33,507 bases of DNA from Chloroflexota bacterium (GCA_016210585.1 JACQTX010000200.1:1-33507); one strand, 5' to 3'. Counted from the stretch's first letter, positions 1 through 6,934 are shown. A program made the numbers and translations. Notes: generated by a model from the sequence alone, not told the origin.

Positions 1-1
1 C

Positions 2-481
2 ATGAACCCCTGCCCCTGCGGCTACTACGGCGACCCCTTCCGACACTGCACCTGCTCGCCAGGGCTGGTCTCCCGCTACCAGCAGCGCATCAGCGGCCCC
101 TTCATTGACCGGGTGGACATCTTCATTGAGGTGCCCCATATTGACTATGAGAAGCTGGCCGATGAGCGGCTGGGGGAAGCCTCCGCTAAGGTAAGGGACA
201 GGGTAACCGCGGCCCGTTCCGTGCAGCTGTCCCGTTTTGCCGGCACCAAGCTGATGTGTAACGCCGAGATGACGCCAGCCGAGGTCAGGCAGTGCTGCCA
301 GATAGAAGATGCCGCCCAGAGCCTCTTGAAAGCGGCCATGAAACAGCTCTACCTCTCCGCCCGTGCTTTCCACCGTATTCTCAAGCTGGGCCGCACCATC
401 GCCGACATGGAGAAGGCCGAGGTCATCAAAGCCCACCACATCGCCGAAGCGCTCCAGTATAGGCCGCGAAGGCTGGTGTAG
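2..481 (+). CDS. ComM/YifB-type Mg-chelatase-like AAA ATPase, C-terminal part
   Basis: This is the last 159 codons of a gene cut by the left edge of the window. The visible part opens with the conserved MNPCPCGYYGDP segment and a Cys-rich stretch (C-P-C-G, then H-C-T-C), followed by R-I-S-G-P-F-I-D-R-V-D-I, the usual end of the magnesium-chelatase-like ATPase domain. The helical C-terminal domain of the family follows (LSARAFHRILKLGRTIADM, then a final R-P-R-R). Full-length ComM-like proteins are about 500 residues, so roughly two thirds lies outside. In naturally transformable bacteria ComM is a helicase that helps branch migration during integration of incoming DNA; here the role is inferred only from family. 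The ATG at position 2 is an internal Met, not the real start. The next gene begins 2 bases after the stop codon. Confidence 0.9.
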   Translation: MNPCPCGYYGDPFRHCTCSPGLVSRYQQRISGPFIDRVDIFIEVPHIDYEKLADERLGEASAKVRDRVTAARSVQLSRFAGTKLMCNAEMTPAEVRQCCQIEDAAQSLLKAAMKQLYLSARAFHRILKLGRTIADMEKAEVIKAHHIAEALQYRPRRLV

Positions 482-483
482 CC

Positions 484-726
484 GTGAAACCTATCCGCTA
501 TACACGTCATGCTCGAAGTAGAATGCGGCAACATGGCATTGGCGAAGATAGCGTCATTCTTGCTATCGGGGAGCCGGACCAGTTGTTACCCAGTATTAAG
601 AATCGTTATAATGCTCTTAAGAGAACGACTGATAACATCATTCGAGTTACTTTTGTAGAGGAAGCTGACCAAATAGTGGTTATTACAGTGTCGCCGCGGA
701 AGCATTTCCAGGGAGGAGCAGAATGA
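484..726 (+). CDS. DUF4258 family small protein
   Basis: An 80-residue basic protein starting at a GTG two bases after the upstream stop. It has the pattern of the DUF4258 family: an N-terminal Y-T-x-H-A-x-x-R-M-x-x-x-G-I motif (residues 5-19), a central basic strand, and a C-terminal V-V-I-T-V-S-P segment. The family resembles RelE/BrnT-type toxins in size and layout, but toxicity is not established. Its stop overlaps the start of the following DUF2283 gene (ATGA), so the two are almost certainly co-translated. Such DUF4258/DUF2283 pairs recur in bacterial genomes and look like toxin-antitoxin modules, which is an inference here. A GTG start with no strong ribosome site suggests translation coupled to the upstream gene. 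Confidence 0.75.
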   Translation: MKPIRYTRHARSRMRQHGIGEDSVILAIGEPDQLLPSIKNRYNALKRTTDNIIRVTFVEEADQIVVITVSPRKHFQGGAE

Positions 727-950
727 AAATAGAGTACGACAAAGAAGCGGATGCTCTTTATATTATACTGCGTGACGTTCCTGCCTCTGATTCCAGGGAC
801 CTGGAGGAGGGTGTTACTGTGGACCTGGATGACGAAGGGCATATCGTGGGCTTGGAGATTCTAGATGCTTCCGAGAGACTAGGACTGGAAGCTCTGACCA
901 ATATCAGCATCGCGAACATGCCTCTGGAAAAGATTCCTTCGGGTAAGTAA
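723..950 (+). CDS. DUF2283 family small protein
   Basis: A 75-residue acidic protein with the classic DUF2283 opening (MKIEYDKEADALYI), a short beta strand ending in a Glu-rich turn, and the D-x-x-G-x-I-V-G-L-E-I-L-D-A-S-x-R segment typical of the family (residues 36-52). The ATG is preceded by AGGGAGGAGCAGA and overlaps the stop of the DUF4258 gene. The acidic protein beside a basic one fits an antitoxin-like partner, but the function of DUF2283 is not known. After the stop, the same frame stays open for 21 more sense codons (LKAEAIKHANKAIEFSKDHL and one more) to a TGA at about 1016. That may be a readthrough tail or the remnant of another gene. Confidence 0.75.
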   Translation: MKIEYDKEADALYIILRDVPASDSRDLEEGVTVDLDDEGHIVGLEILDASERLGLEALTNISIANMPLEKIPSGK

Positions 951-1076
951 CTGAAAGCCGAGGCAATCAAACATGCGAATAAGGCCATCGAGTTCAGCAA
1001 AGATCATCTGTCTTGACGAGCAGTAACTGTAAAGTCATTGTAAATAGTAGTCCTGATTATGACAGGGGAATATCAA

Positions 1077-1880
1077 ATGCCTTTTCCTCATACTGTAAAG
1101 GAAGAAGCTCTTGTAAGATCTCGGCGATGTTGCTGCCTCTGTAACGAGTTCGCTGGCATATACACTAATGTGCATCACATCATACCGGAAAGCCAAAATG
1201 GAGCAAGTACAATAGATAATGCCATAGTTTTGTGTTTAAGATGTCATGGCGAGGTAGGTCACTACAATAACGAACATCCGGTAGGGAACAAATACTCAGC
1301 AAGTGAATTGACTAAGCGCCGAGACGCTTGGTGGACGTGGTGTGAAGATAATCCCGCTGTGCCATTACCGAAGAATCCAGTTTCAGTATCACCATCAAGA
1401 ATTGATCTCGGAAATGATGAATGGCTAACTAAATCACTTCTACATATATACAACAAAGAAGACCGCTTTTACTACCAAGTCTGGGTAAAAATAGGCATTG
1501 AGTCAGAAGAGATTCAACCAGAGCAGATAAGTATTGACTTTGTTAGGGGACATGATGACTTGAAGCTTCGCGCAGGTTTTGTGGAAATGTCTGCATCTAT
1601 CTTCAGAGTGTGTTGTGTCGATGGTGCTGGAAAGAAAGTCGCTTTCCTTGTCATCAACTCATTAGAGCCACACTCAATCTACACTTTTGAAATATCTCGA
1701 CTTCCGTCATGCAAATTATCCAGTACTAAAGCCCATAAGCTGCAGATCGCGATTAGCAGTTTCAGGGATGAGCCAGCCGGAAGCGGAGAGGGTGCCAACG
1801 AAGCCTTCCTCACCTTCATCCCACCGGAGAACCTCCAAATGACCGCAATATCGTTGGTAATGCGTCGAACAACTAAATAA
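1077..1880 (+). CDS. HNH endonuclease with unassigned C-terminal domain
   Basis: A 267-residue protein with an N-terminal HNH nuclease domain: a zinc-binding C-x2-C (C19, C22), the paired histidines HHI at 33-35, N48, and a second C-x2-C-H (C53, C56, H57). These are the metal-binding and catalytic positions of HNH enzymes, which cut DNA. Residues from about 95 to the end form a beta-rich domain that I do not recognise. The ATG at 1077 is preferred over one at 1059 because AGGGGAA lies 7 bases upstream and the protein then starts MPFPHTVKEEALV, as related HNH proteins do. It stands alone, with no methylase or phage packaging genes alongside, so it may be a solo defence or mobile-element nuclease. 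The function of the second domain is open. Confidence 0.8.
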   Translation: MPFPHTVKEEALVRSRRCCCLCNEFAGIYTNVHHIIPESQNGASTIDNAIVLCLRCHGEVGHYNNEHPVGNKYSASELTKRRDAWWTWCEDNPAVPLPKNPVSVSPSRIDLGNDEWLTKSLLHIYNKEDRFYYQVWVKIGIESEEIQPEQISIDFVRGHDDLKLRAGFVEMSASIFRVCCVDGAGKKVAFLVINSLEPHSIYTFEISRLPSCKLSSTKAHKLQIAISSFRDEPAGSGEGANEAFLTFIPPENLQMTAISLVMRRTTK

Positions 1881-2016
1881 TATCGCTTAGGCATGCCCAT
1901 GTGGACGTTAAAATTAATGGACTCGAGAACGGGTGATCCTTGTCTGTGCAGAGCATAATCACGCAATTGAATGCCAAGTATTAGTTACAACCGCTTCGAG
2001 CTTAACCCCTGCAGGC

Positions 2017-3441
2017 CTAACCCCTCCTCGCCCAAAAGCGGCTGACCAGTCCCAGCGCCCGTGCCGCTCTTTCGATGCTCGGATAGACCGCTAAACCAGC
2101 TTCATAGAGCCGGGTTTCCGCCCGGAGGCGCTCGCTCTCCGCTAGGCCCGGCGGCAGCACCACTACGACGGGCTTCGCTTTGCTTTCGGCAAAGCTAACG
2201 GCCAGGCTGGCTATGCGGTGCAAGCCTTCGGGCGACCAGCCGTGGCATATATCGTCGGCATGGGCCTGCAGGATGATTGTGTCTACCGCTGGCTCAGCGG
2301 CCACGGCGTTAAGCCCCTTGGTCAGGTTGTCCATGTTGCCGCCCAGGGAGCTGAGGTCGAGCGGATTGTGTAGGATAGCCCCCGGCCAGGTGACAAAGCT
2401 CTGCAATTCCTCCTTGACCTCGGCACTGAAAGGCGGGATGGTGAGGCCGGACTCCAGGCATATATCGGCGGCGGCGACGCTATCGCCGCCGCCACCTGCC
2501 GCCAGCCCGGAGACGATGGCCACGTTGCCCCGCGGGCAGGGCGGCACCCGCCTCAGCGTCATCAGGATATCCACCATGTCATTGATGTTGTCCACCTGCA
2601 AGGCGCCCGCCTGTTTCAGGGCGGTGCTCCAGACGGCATGGGCAGCCGCCATGGACCCGGTGTGAGAAGAGGCGGCGCGGGCACCGGCAACGGTCTTGCC
2701 ACCCTTCAGAATGACTACCGGCTTGATAGCGGCAACCTCACGCAGGACATTCCAGAAGCGGCGCCCGTCCCGCACACCCTCCAGGTAAGCACCGATGGCT
2801 TTTGTCTCCGTATCAAGGCCGTAGAACTCAAGGTAGTCAGGACTGTCCAGGTCAATGCCATTGCCGAAGCTGACCGCCTTGCTGATACCGAGGTTGCGGG
2901 CGATACACCCCTTGATAATCTGGCCCACGTGTCCCCCGCTCTGTGACGCCACCGATATGTCGCCCGTCTCGCCCATGAAGGCCGATGGCCCGCACGTCAG
3001 TCTTATTGACGGGGTATAGACGCCGATACAGTTCGGCCCGATGATATGGAAGTTGCCGGCGCGGGCTTTTTTGACCATCTCTGCCTCAAGCAAACGGCCT
3101 TCCTCTTTGCCGGACTCGCTGAAGCCCGCCGTGAAGAACTGGACGGCCCTGACGCCCTTGGCGGCGCACTCGTCCAGCAGGGCGAGCACCGAGCGGGCCG
3201 GCACTGATACGGTGACGTAGTCTACCGGGCCGGGTATTTCCGTTATCGAGTGGTAGCACCTCATGCCGAAGGCCTCATCCTCACTGGCACTGACGGCATA
3301 AAGCTGGCCGCGAAAGCCCGCGTTTAAGAGGTTACGCAGGAAGCGGTAGCCGCCCTTGGCGAAGGTGGTGAAAGAACCCACCACGGCGATGGATTTGGGG
3401 TAGAAAACCGGCTCAAACTCAGCACGCCTATCTCTTAGCAT
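2017..3441 (-). CDS. CoA-binding protein, acyl-CoA synthetase (ADP-forming) alpha-subunit type
   Basis: A 474-residue protein with the layout of the alpha part of NDP-forming acyl-CoA synthetases. It has a CoA-binding Rossmann domain (residues 10-140, with YPKSIAVVGS and the IGPNCIG loop), then succinyl-CoA-ligase-like domains with ASQSGG (165-170), SFGN (191-194) and the S-S-H-T-G-S-M-A motif. His260 would be the phosphorylated histidine. The ATP-grasp beta domain, fused or adjacent in complete enzymes (about 700 residues), is absent, and no separate beta subunit is seen nearby. It may work with a beta subunit encoded elsewhere or have another acyl-CoA role. The initiator ATG has no strong ribosome site upstream. 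It is convergent with the HNH gene and divergent from the reductase gene at 3842. Confidence 0.85.
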   Translation of the reverse strand: MLRDRRAEFEPVFYPKSIAVVGSFTTFAKGGYRFLRNLLNAGFRGQLYAVSASEDEAFGMRCYHSITEIPGPVDYVTVSVPARSVLALLDECAAKGVRAVQFFTAGFSESGKEEGRLLEAEMVKKARAGNFHIIGPNCIGVYTPSIRLTCGPSAFMGETGDISVASQSGGHVGQIIKGCIARNLGISKAVSFGNGIDLDSPDYLEFYGLDTETKAIGAYLEGVRDGRRFWNVLREVAAIKPVVILKGGKTVAGARAASSHTGSMAAAHAVWSTALKQAGALQVDNINDMVDILMTLRRVPPCPRGNVAIVSGLAAGGGGDSVAAADICLESGLTIPPFSAEVKEELQSFVTWPGAILHNPLDLSSLGGNMDNLTKGLNAVAAEPAVDTIILQAHADDICHGWSPEGLHRIASLAVSFAESKAKPVVVVLPPGLAESERLRAETRLYEAGLAVYPSIERAARALGLVSRFWARRG

Positions 3442-3678
3442 ATTGTTTTAGACGCAATCCGGCTTTGGGCAAAAAGAAACGGCTGTAATTGACCGGTACG
3501 TGTCCCGGATTGCCAGCAGACCTCCTTCAATTCGGAATAGCTGTCCTCTAGTATATCGGCCTGCCCGCCACCCGTCAACGACACTACCCGGACCGTAAAC
3601 CGTGGATTGGTATTCAAATCAGTCACCTTACGGGTGCCAGTAATAGGTTTCGGGACTCACCCAACTGTCCTCGCGAGA

Positions 3679-3737
3679 CCTTCCCGAAGAGCCTTCGGAA
3701 GGATGAGTCGGGAGGCGAAGTCCTTCCGCGGAAGGAC
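3679..3737. repeat. Hairpin and perfect 18-bp palindrome upstream of the reductase gene
   Basis: Two dyads lie side by side in the gene-free 3442-3841 interval. At 3679-3702 CCTTCCCGAAG pairs with CTTCGGAAGG around a three-base loop, with one bulge. At 3720-3737 GTCCTTCCGCGGAAGGAC is a perfect palindrome. The second lies 29 bases before the -35 box of the promoter at 3767, so it could be a regulator site; alternatively both belong to a small dispersed intergenic element. Neither is followed by a T run, so they are poor terminators. The rest of the interval (3442-3678) shows nothing I can name. Confidence 0.5.
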
Positions 3738-3766
3738 GTTTTGCACCCAAATCCGAATAGGTGCCA

Positions 3767-3795
3767 TTGACCTGACTTCTGAATTCCCCTATACT
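3767..3795 (+). promoter_or_regulatory. Sigma70-type promoter for the reductase gene
   Basis: TTGACC (3767-3772) and TATACT (3790-3795) are separated by exactly 17 bases, five of six matches to each consensus box. The predicted start is near 3802, about 40 bases ahead of the ATG at 3842. Confidence 0.65.
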
Positions 3796-3841
3796 GGCAA
3801 CGGCTAGTCAAATGGAATCACAAATACTTCAAGGAGGCCTG

Positions 3842-4843
3842 ATGGCCAGGAAAATTAGGGTGGTGCAGTTTGGCTGCGGCCCTATTGGTTGTAGTATTGT
3901 CCGGCTGGCGGCACGTAAGCCGGGCTTTGAAATCGTAGGGGCTATTGACCTGGTAAATGTTGGACGTGATCTGGGGGAGGTGGCCGCTTTACACAGGGAC
4001 ATTGGCGTGAAAATTTCGCCCAATGCTGATGCGGTCTTGAAAGAGACCAAACCGGACATTGTTCTGCACGCCACCGGCTCCAGCCTGCCCACCATTTATC
4101 CCCAGCTGGAGCAGATTGCACGGGCTGGCGCCAGTGTTGTCTCCAGCACGGAAGAGCTCTCTTATCCCTTCCGAAAACACCCGGAGCTGGCGGCACGGAT
4201 TGACAGGCTGGCCAAAGAAAACAAAGTGGCCATACTGGGGACAGGTGTTAACCCCGGCTTTCTGATGGATACCTGGCCCTTGGCCATGACCGCCGTATGC
4301 CAGGATGTGCGGCACGTCAAGGTCGTCCGCATTCAGGACGCCTCGCCACGGCGGCTCCCCTTTCAGAAGAAGATAGGTGCCGGGCGGACAATCGAGGAGT
4401 TCAATAAGCTGGTGGCTGAAGGCACGCTGCGGCATGTTGGCCTGGCCGAGTCCATCGCCATGATTGCCGCCGGCCTGGGCTGGACACTTGATGACATCAC
4501 TGAGACAATAGAGCCGGTAATCGCTGCCGAAGAGGTCCGCAGCAGCTATATCACGGTCCGGCCGGGACAGGCCGCGGGCGTAAAACAAGTGGGACACGGC
4601 TGGCGAAAAGGCGAAGAGATGATAAACCTCGATTTCCAGGCTTATATCGGTGCCAGGGAGTCTTACGATGCGGTGTATATCACCGGTGTGCCCAACATGG
4701 AGGTGGTTATCAAAGGTGGCACACACGGGGATATAGCTACTGCCGCCATGATTGTCAACGCCGTGCCCAGGGTGCTGGCAGCACCACCCGGTCTGACCAC
4801 CATGAAGGATTTGCCTCTGGTCTGTGCGCTGCCCGGCGCCTGA
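3842..4843 (+). CDS. DapB-like NAD(P)-dependent dehydrogenase (2,4-diaminopentanoate dehydrogenase-like)
   Basis: A 333-residue oxidoreductase. It starts with a Rossmann fold (KIRVVQFGCGPIG; glycines 11, 13 and 16) and matches the dihydrodipicolinate-reductase-like group that includes 2,4-diaminopentanoate dehydrogenase of ornithine fermentation. Family-type motifs include ATGSSLPTIYPQ, LGTGVNPGFLMD near residue 140 and the C-terminal GGTHGDIATAAMIVNAVPRV. The start is fixed by AAGGAGG at 3831-3837, five bases before the ATG; an upstream in-frame ATG at 3812 has no such site. True DapB is shorter (about 270 residues), so lysine biosynthesis is unlikely. No ornithine-degradation genes lie nearby, so the substrate is unknown. 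It is transcribed alone from the promoter at 3767. Confidence 0.8.
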   Translation: MARKIRVVQFGCGPIGCSIVRLAARKPGFEIVGAIDLVNVGRDLGEVAALHRDIGVKISPNADAVLKETKPDIVLHATGSSLPTIYPQLEQIARAGASVVSSTEELSYPFRKHPELAARIDRLAKENKVAILGTGVNPGFLMDTWPLAMTAVCQDVRHVKVVRIQDASPRRLPFQKKIGAGRTIEEFNKLVAEGTLRHVGLAESIAMIAAGLGWTLDDITETIEPVIAAEEVRSSYITVRPGQAAGVKQVGHGWRKGEEMINLDFQAYIGARESYDAVYITGVPNMEVVIKGGTHGDIATAAMIVNAVPRVLAAPPGLTTMKDLPLVCALPGA

Positions 4844-4868
4844 TCTCCGGATGGTGTCGCTGCGAGAC

Positions 4869-4898
4869 CCTTACATCCTTCGGCTGGAGGATGGAAGG
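4869..4898. repeat. Intergenic stem-loop after the reductase gene
   Basis: CCTTACATCCT (4869-4879) pairs with AGGATGGAAGG (4888-4898) with one mismatch around an eight-base loop, 26 bases after the stop codon. There is no U tract, so it looks more like an mRNA 3' end stabiliser or REP-type element than an intrinsic terminator. Confidence 0.45.
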
Positions 4899-5008
4899 CA
4901 GTGAGATTGCCACGTTGTTAGTAGTCGGCTTACCCAATATCCCCTGGCAATATCCTGCAGCAAAACCTTTACTTGCTCTACAGTGAATCTCTTGTGGACC
5001 TGGCCCAT
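4871..5008 (-). pseudogene. Transposase N-terminal remnant
   Basis: A 45-codon minus-strand frame beginning MGQVHKRFTVEQVKVLLQD. This resembles the first helix of integrase/transposase proteins whose N terminus reads K-R-F-(T/S)-x-E-x-V. The start has a very good ribosome site (AAAGGAGGAATGTATG), which argues it was once a real gene. After about 28 residues the resemblance ends and a stop follows, so only the head of the gene remains. Upstream on the same strand, GCCCC and GGGGC arms around 5086-5100 may mark an old element end. The family is uncertain. Confidence 0.4.
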
Positions 5009-5135
5009 ACATTCCTCCTTTTCCCGAGGAAGGCAATGTCCCAGCTCACTTTTGAAGTGGTAACTGTCCAATCTTCCATGCCCCTTGTTAGGGGGCACCA
5101 TTAAGTATGAAAAATTACGCGTTCGACACTGTCAC

Positions 5136-5226
5136 TCTGGCGAAGCCTGTCCTGGCGACAGGCCAGGAGCCAGAATCCAGGCTGGCCTATCCCGCCCCTC
5201 TGGATTCCAGCTTTCGCTGGAATGAC
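5136..5226. repeat. Compound REP-like element
   Basis: Three nested or adjacent dyads fill this stretch. TCTGGC/GCCAGA (5136-5141 and 5169-5174) encloses a perfect seven-base stem GCCTGTC/GACAGGC (5145-5163). GAATCCAG pairs with CTGGATTC (5173-5180 and 5200-5207). ATTCCAGC-TTTC-GCTGGAAT (5204-5223) is a perfect eight-base stem. The last hairpin recurs in variant form at 7807-7826 and 11105-11124, always between genes. It is a dispersed intergenic palindrome family, possibly mobilised by a RAYT-type transposase encoded elsewhere. Confidence 0.6.
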
Positions 5227-5285
5227 AAAAAGGTAGCTATTTTCTGAGCAATTTTCAGTCGTAAATAACCACGCAATTCACGACC

Positions 5286-5314
5286 TTGACAAAAAAAACT
5301 GGTTGTGGTTTACT
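5286..5314 (+). promoter_or_regulatory. Promoter of the structured RNA
   Basis: A perfect TTGACA (5286-5291) and TTTACT (5309-5314) are separated by 17 bases. The predicted start is near 5321, exactly where the structured sequence begins. CGACC at 5281-5285 and GGTCG at 5325-5329 form a short dyad around the promoter, possibly fortuitous. Confidence 0.65.
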
Positions 5315-5320
5315 AGAAAC

Positions 5321-5577
5321 TGAAGGTCGACCCGGGGACCTGAAAAAAAGTGCTACGGAGGTGTCGATGAGGCTACACGTAGTATGGAGAGTATTCCAGG
5401 TTGACAGTTGATGCCCTGCAGAGGCAGGGCACCTCAAACTCGACCTGGCTCGAGTGAGAAACTGGGGTAGAGTCCCATAATAAGGACGCCCAGTGCGGTC
5501 GTGATGACCGCAAGTGAGCCTAAGTCGAGAAACAAGACTTGGCGTGGAGAGCACTTTTAGTGCTCTCCACTTTTTTT
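5321..5577 (+). ncRNA. Orphan structured RNA, about 257 nt
   Basis: A gene-free segment with its own promoter and a very strong intrinsic terminator, densely filled with complementary arms. Visible pairings in order: AGGTC/GACCT (5324-5341); TGCTACG/CGTAGTA with GTGT/ACAC inside (5351-5383); TGCCCTGC-AGAG-GCAGGGCA, a perfect eight-base stem at 5412-5431; CTCGAC and GGCTC (5439-5451) pairing with GAGCC and GTCGAG (5516-5529), which closes a junction holding ACTGGG/CCCAGT and GCGGTC/GACCGC hairpins; AAGTC/GACTT (5522-5540); then the terminator. I looked for the hallmark motifs of RNase P RNA, tmRNA, SRP RNA, T-box leaders and the common riboswitches and saw none. No convincing reading frame covers it. 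The downstream rhomboid gene has its own candidate promoter, so a stand-alone small RNA is more likely than a leader, though both remain possible. Confidence 0.7.
5544..5577 (+). terminator. Rho-independent terminator of the structured RNA
   Basis: GTGGAGAGCACT (5544-5555) and AGTGCTCTCCAC (5559-5570) form a perfect 12-base stem with a three-base loop, followed at once by seven T residues (5571-5577). This is a textbook strong terminator. Confidence 0.92.
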
Positions 5578-5597
5578 GTTTACTGGCGGCCCTGGCA

Positions 5598-5626
5598 TTG
5601 CTTTGTTGGACGTCACCCGCTATGAT
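5598..5626 (+). promoter_or_regulatory. Candidate promoter for the rhomboid gene
   Basis: TTGCTT (5598-5603) and TATGAT (5621-5626) are 17 bases apart, placing the start near 5633, about 12 bases before the ATG. It lies between the RNA terminator and the gene, which suggests separate transcription. Confidence 0.45.
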
Positions 5627-5644
5627 TAGAATGAGAGTGGTCTG

Positions 5645-6277
5645 ATGGGAAATCGCTACTATCGTCCTAGCTACAACGTTATCTGGGGACTGATTGGCAT
5701 CACGGTCTTTTTCTTCCTTATTGACATTATTCTGCCCCCTGGCAGGGGTGTCGCCCTTTTTGGTCTGCGAGAGGTCACTCTTGGTGCCCGTCCGTGGACG
5801 ATAGTGACGAGTATTTTCATGCACGGCGGTATCTGGCATATCTTTGTCAACATGCTGACCCTCTATTTCTTCGGCTCGGCGCTGCTTGGTCTGGTGGGCA
5901 ATGTAAAGTTCTTGATCGTTTACTTTGGTGGCGGTCTATTGGGTAATATCCTCTTCTTACTCTTGAGCCACCCCCTTGCCACGGTAGTCGGTGCTTCCGG
6001 GGCGCTCTTTGCGCTCGGCGGGGCGCTGGCGGTAATGAGACCCAAACTGAGCGTCTTCATATTCCCCATCCCTGTGCCAGTGCCGCTCTGGATAGCGGTG
6101 ATAGGCGGCTTTTTACTGATGTCCTTCTTGCCGGGTATTGCCTGGCAAGCCCACCTGGGCGGCCTCATCTTTGGGCTTGTTGCCGGCTATTTCTTCCGGC
6201 GGCAGGAGCAACGACCGCGGCCCTGGGGCCAAGCGAGTAGTATCAGTGGGAAGTTCTGGAGAGGCCGTAGATTGTGA
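5645..6277 (+). CDS. Rhomboid family intramembrane serine protease
   Basis: A 210-residue integral membrane protein of six predicted helices that cleaves transmembrane substrates within the bilayer. The rhomboid signatures are all present: HGGIWHIFVNM in helix 2 (His65, Asn69), GASGA with the nucleophile Ser118 in helix 4, and the catalytic His170 in QAHLGGLIFG of helix 6. The N-terminal RYYRPSYNVIWGLI precedes helix 1, and a basic tail of about 25 residues follows the last helix. The length is typical of minimal bacterial rhomboids. The ATG follows a modest GAGAGTGG ribosome site. Its stop overlaps the start of the next gene (TGATG), so it is translationally coupled to the DsbA-like oxidoreductase. 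Physiological substrates cannot be read from sequence. Confidence 0.93.
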   Translation: MGNRYYRPSYNVIWGLIGITVFFFLIDIILPPGRGVALFGLREVTLGARPWTIVTSIFMHGGIWHIFVNMLTLYFFGSALLGLVGNVKFLIVYFGGGLLGNILFLLLSHPLATVVGASGALFALGGALAVMRPKLSVFIFPIPVPVPLWIAVIGGFLLMSFLPGIAWQAHLGGLIFGLVAGYFFRRQEQRPRPWGQASSISGKFWRGRRL

Positions 6278-6906
6278 TGGCAGAAGAAGCGGAAAGGCAT
6301 GGCATACGGGTTACGGTATTCTCTGATTACCTGTGCCCGTGGTGCTATGTAGCCCTGGTGCGTTTGCACCGGCTGAAAGCGGAGTGTGGCGCGCGACTGG
6401 AACTCACTTGGAAGAACTTCCCCCTCCGTCCCTACGGGATACCAACGCTATCGCCTGGTAAGCTGAACCACGGGATGGCTGCGGCAGAGGCAGAAGAAGA
6501 GGGTATCCCCTTCAAACAGTGGCCGGAGTCACTGCCCCCGCCGGCTAGCAGTATACCGGCACTGGAAGCGGCCAAGTGTGCCCAGCTACAGGGCACCCAA
6601 GCCTTCGAGCGCTACCAGCTAGCCCTGTTCCAGGCCTACTTCGAGCAGAACCAGGATATCAGCCAGACGCCGGTCCTTTTTTCTCTCGCCCGAGAAGTCC
6701 AGCTAGATGTGGACAAGTTTGTCACTGAGTTCAATAGTGGCAGACAGAAAAGGGTAATCTGGGCCGAGTTTGACGAGGCGCGTAATACGCTGCACATTAC
6801 GAGTATTCCCACCGCCATTTTCGAGAACGGTATCCGCTTCGAGTGTGCGGTGCCCATCGAGGTCTATCGCCGGGCTGTGGAGCTTTGCCGGGCACCAGCA
6901 GCTTGA
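6277..6906 (+). CDS. DsbA/FrnE-family thioredoxin-fold oxidoreductase
   Basis: A 209-residue protein of the DsbA-like group that includes FrnE and 2-hydroxychromene-2-carboxylate isomerase. The N-terminal V-F-S-D-Y-L-C-P-W-C carries the redox pair C20-x2-C23 at the head of the first helix. A helical insertion occupies residues 75-170, and the cis-proline loop reads T-S-I-P-T-A-I-F near residue 180. There is no signal peptide, so it should act in the cytoplasm, probably in thiol-disulfide exchange. The ATG at 6277 overlaps the rhomboid stop; a GTG one codon earlier is also possible. Pairing with rhomboid suggests a membrane-protein or stress context, but that is an inference. Confidence 0.88.
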   Translation: MAEEAERHGIRVTVFSDYLCPWCYVALVRLHRLKAECGARLELTWKNFPLRPYGIPTLSPGKLNHGMAAAEAEEEGIPFKQWPESLPPPASSIPALEAAKCAQLQGTQAFERYQLALFQAYFEQNQDISQTPVLFSLAREVQLDVDKFVTEFNSGRQKRVIWAEFDEARNTLHITSIPTAIFENGIRFECAVPIEVYRRAVELCRAPAA

Positions 6907-6934
6907 GGACACCCGGCTATCCCGTTGCCGTCTA

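Noticed and set aside
2180-2946. Long plus-strand frames opposite the CoA-binding gene
   Set aside because: They are antisense to a clearly conserved protein and have Ala/Pro/Arg/Ser-rich shadow composition with no motif.
3989-4726. A 245-codon minus-strand frame
   Set aside because: It is fully antisense to the reductase gene, which has a ribosome site, promoter and family motifs; the antisense product resembles nothing.
5321-5577. Structured RNA considered as RNase P RNA, tmRNA, SRP RNA or a T-box leader
   Set aside because: None of the universal sequence blocks of these RNAs was seen; the region also lacks a tRNA-like end.
5255-5839. A 194-codon minus-strand frame across the RNA and the rhomboid start
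   Set aside because: It crosses the terminator and antisense strand of the rhomboid gene; low-complexity, no motif.
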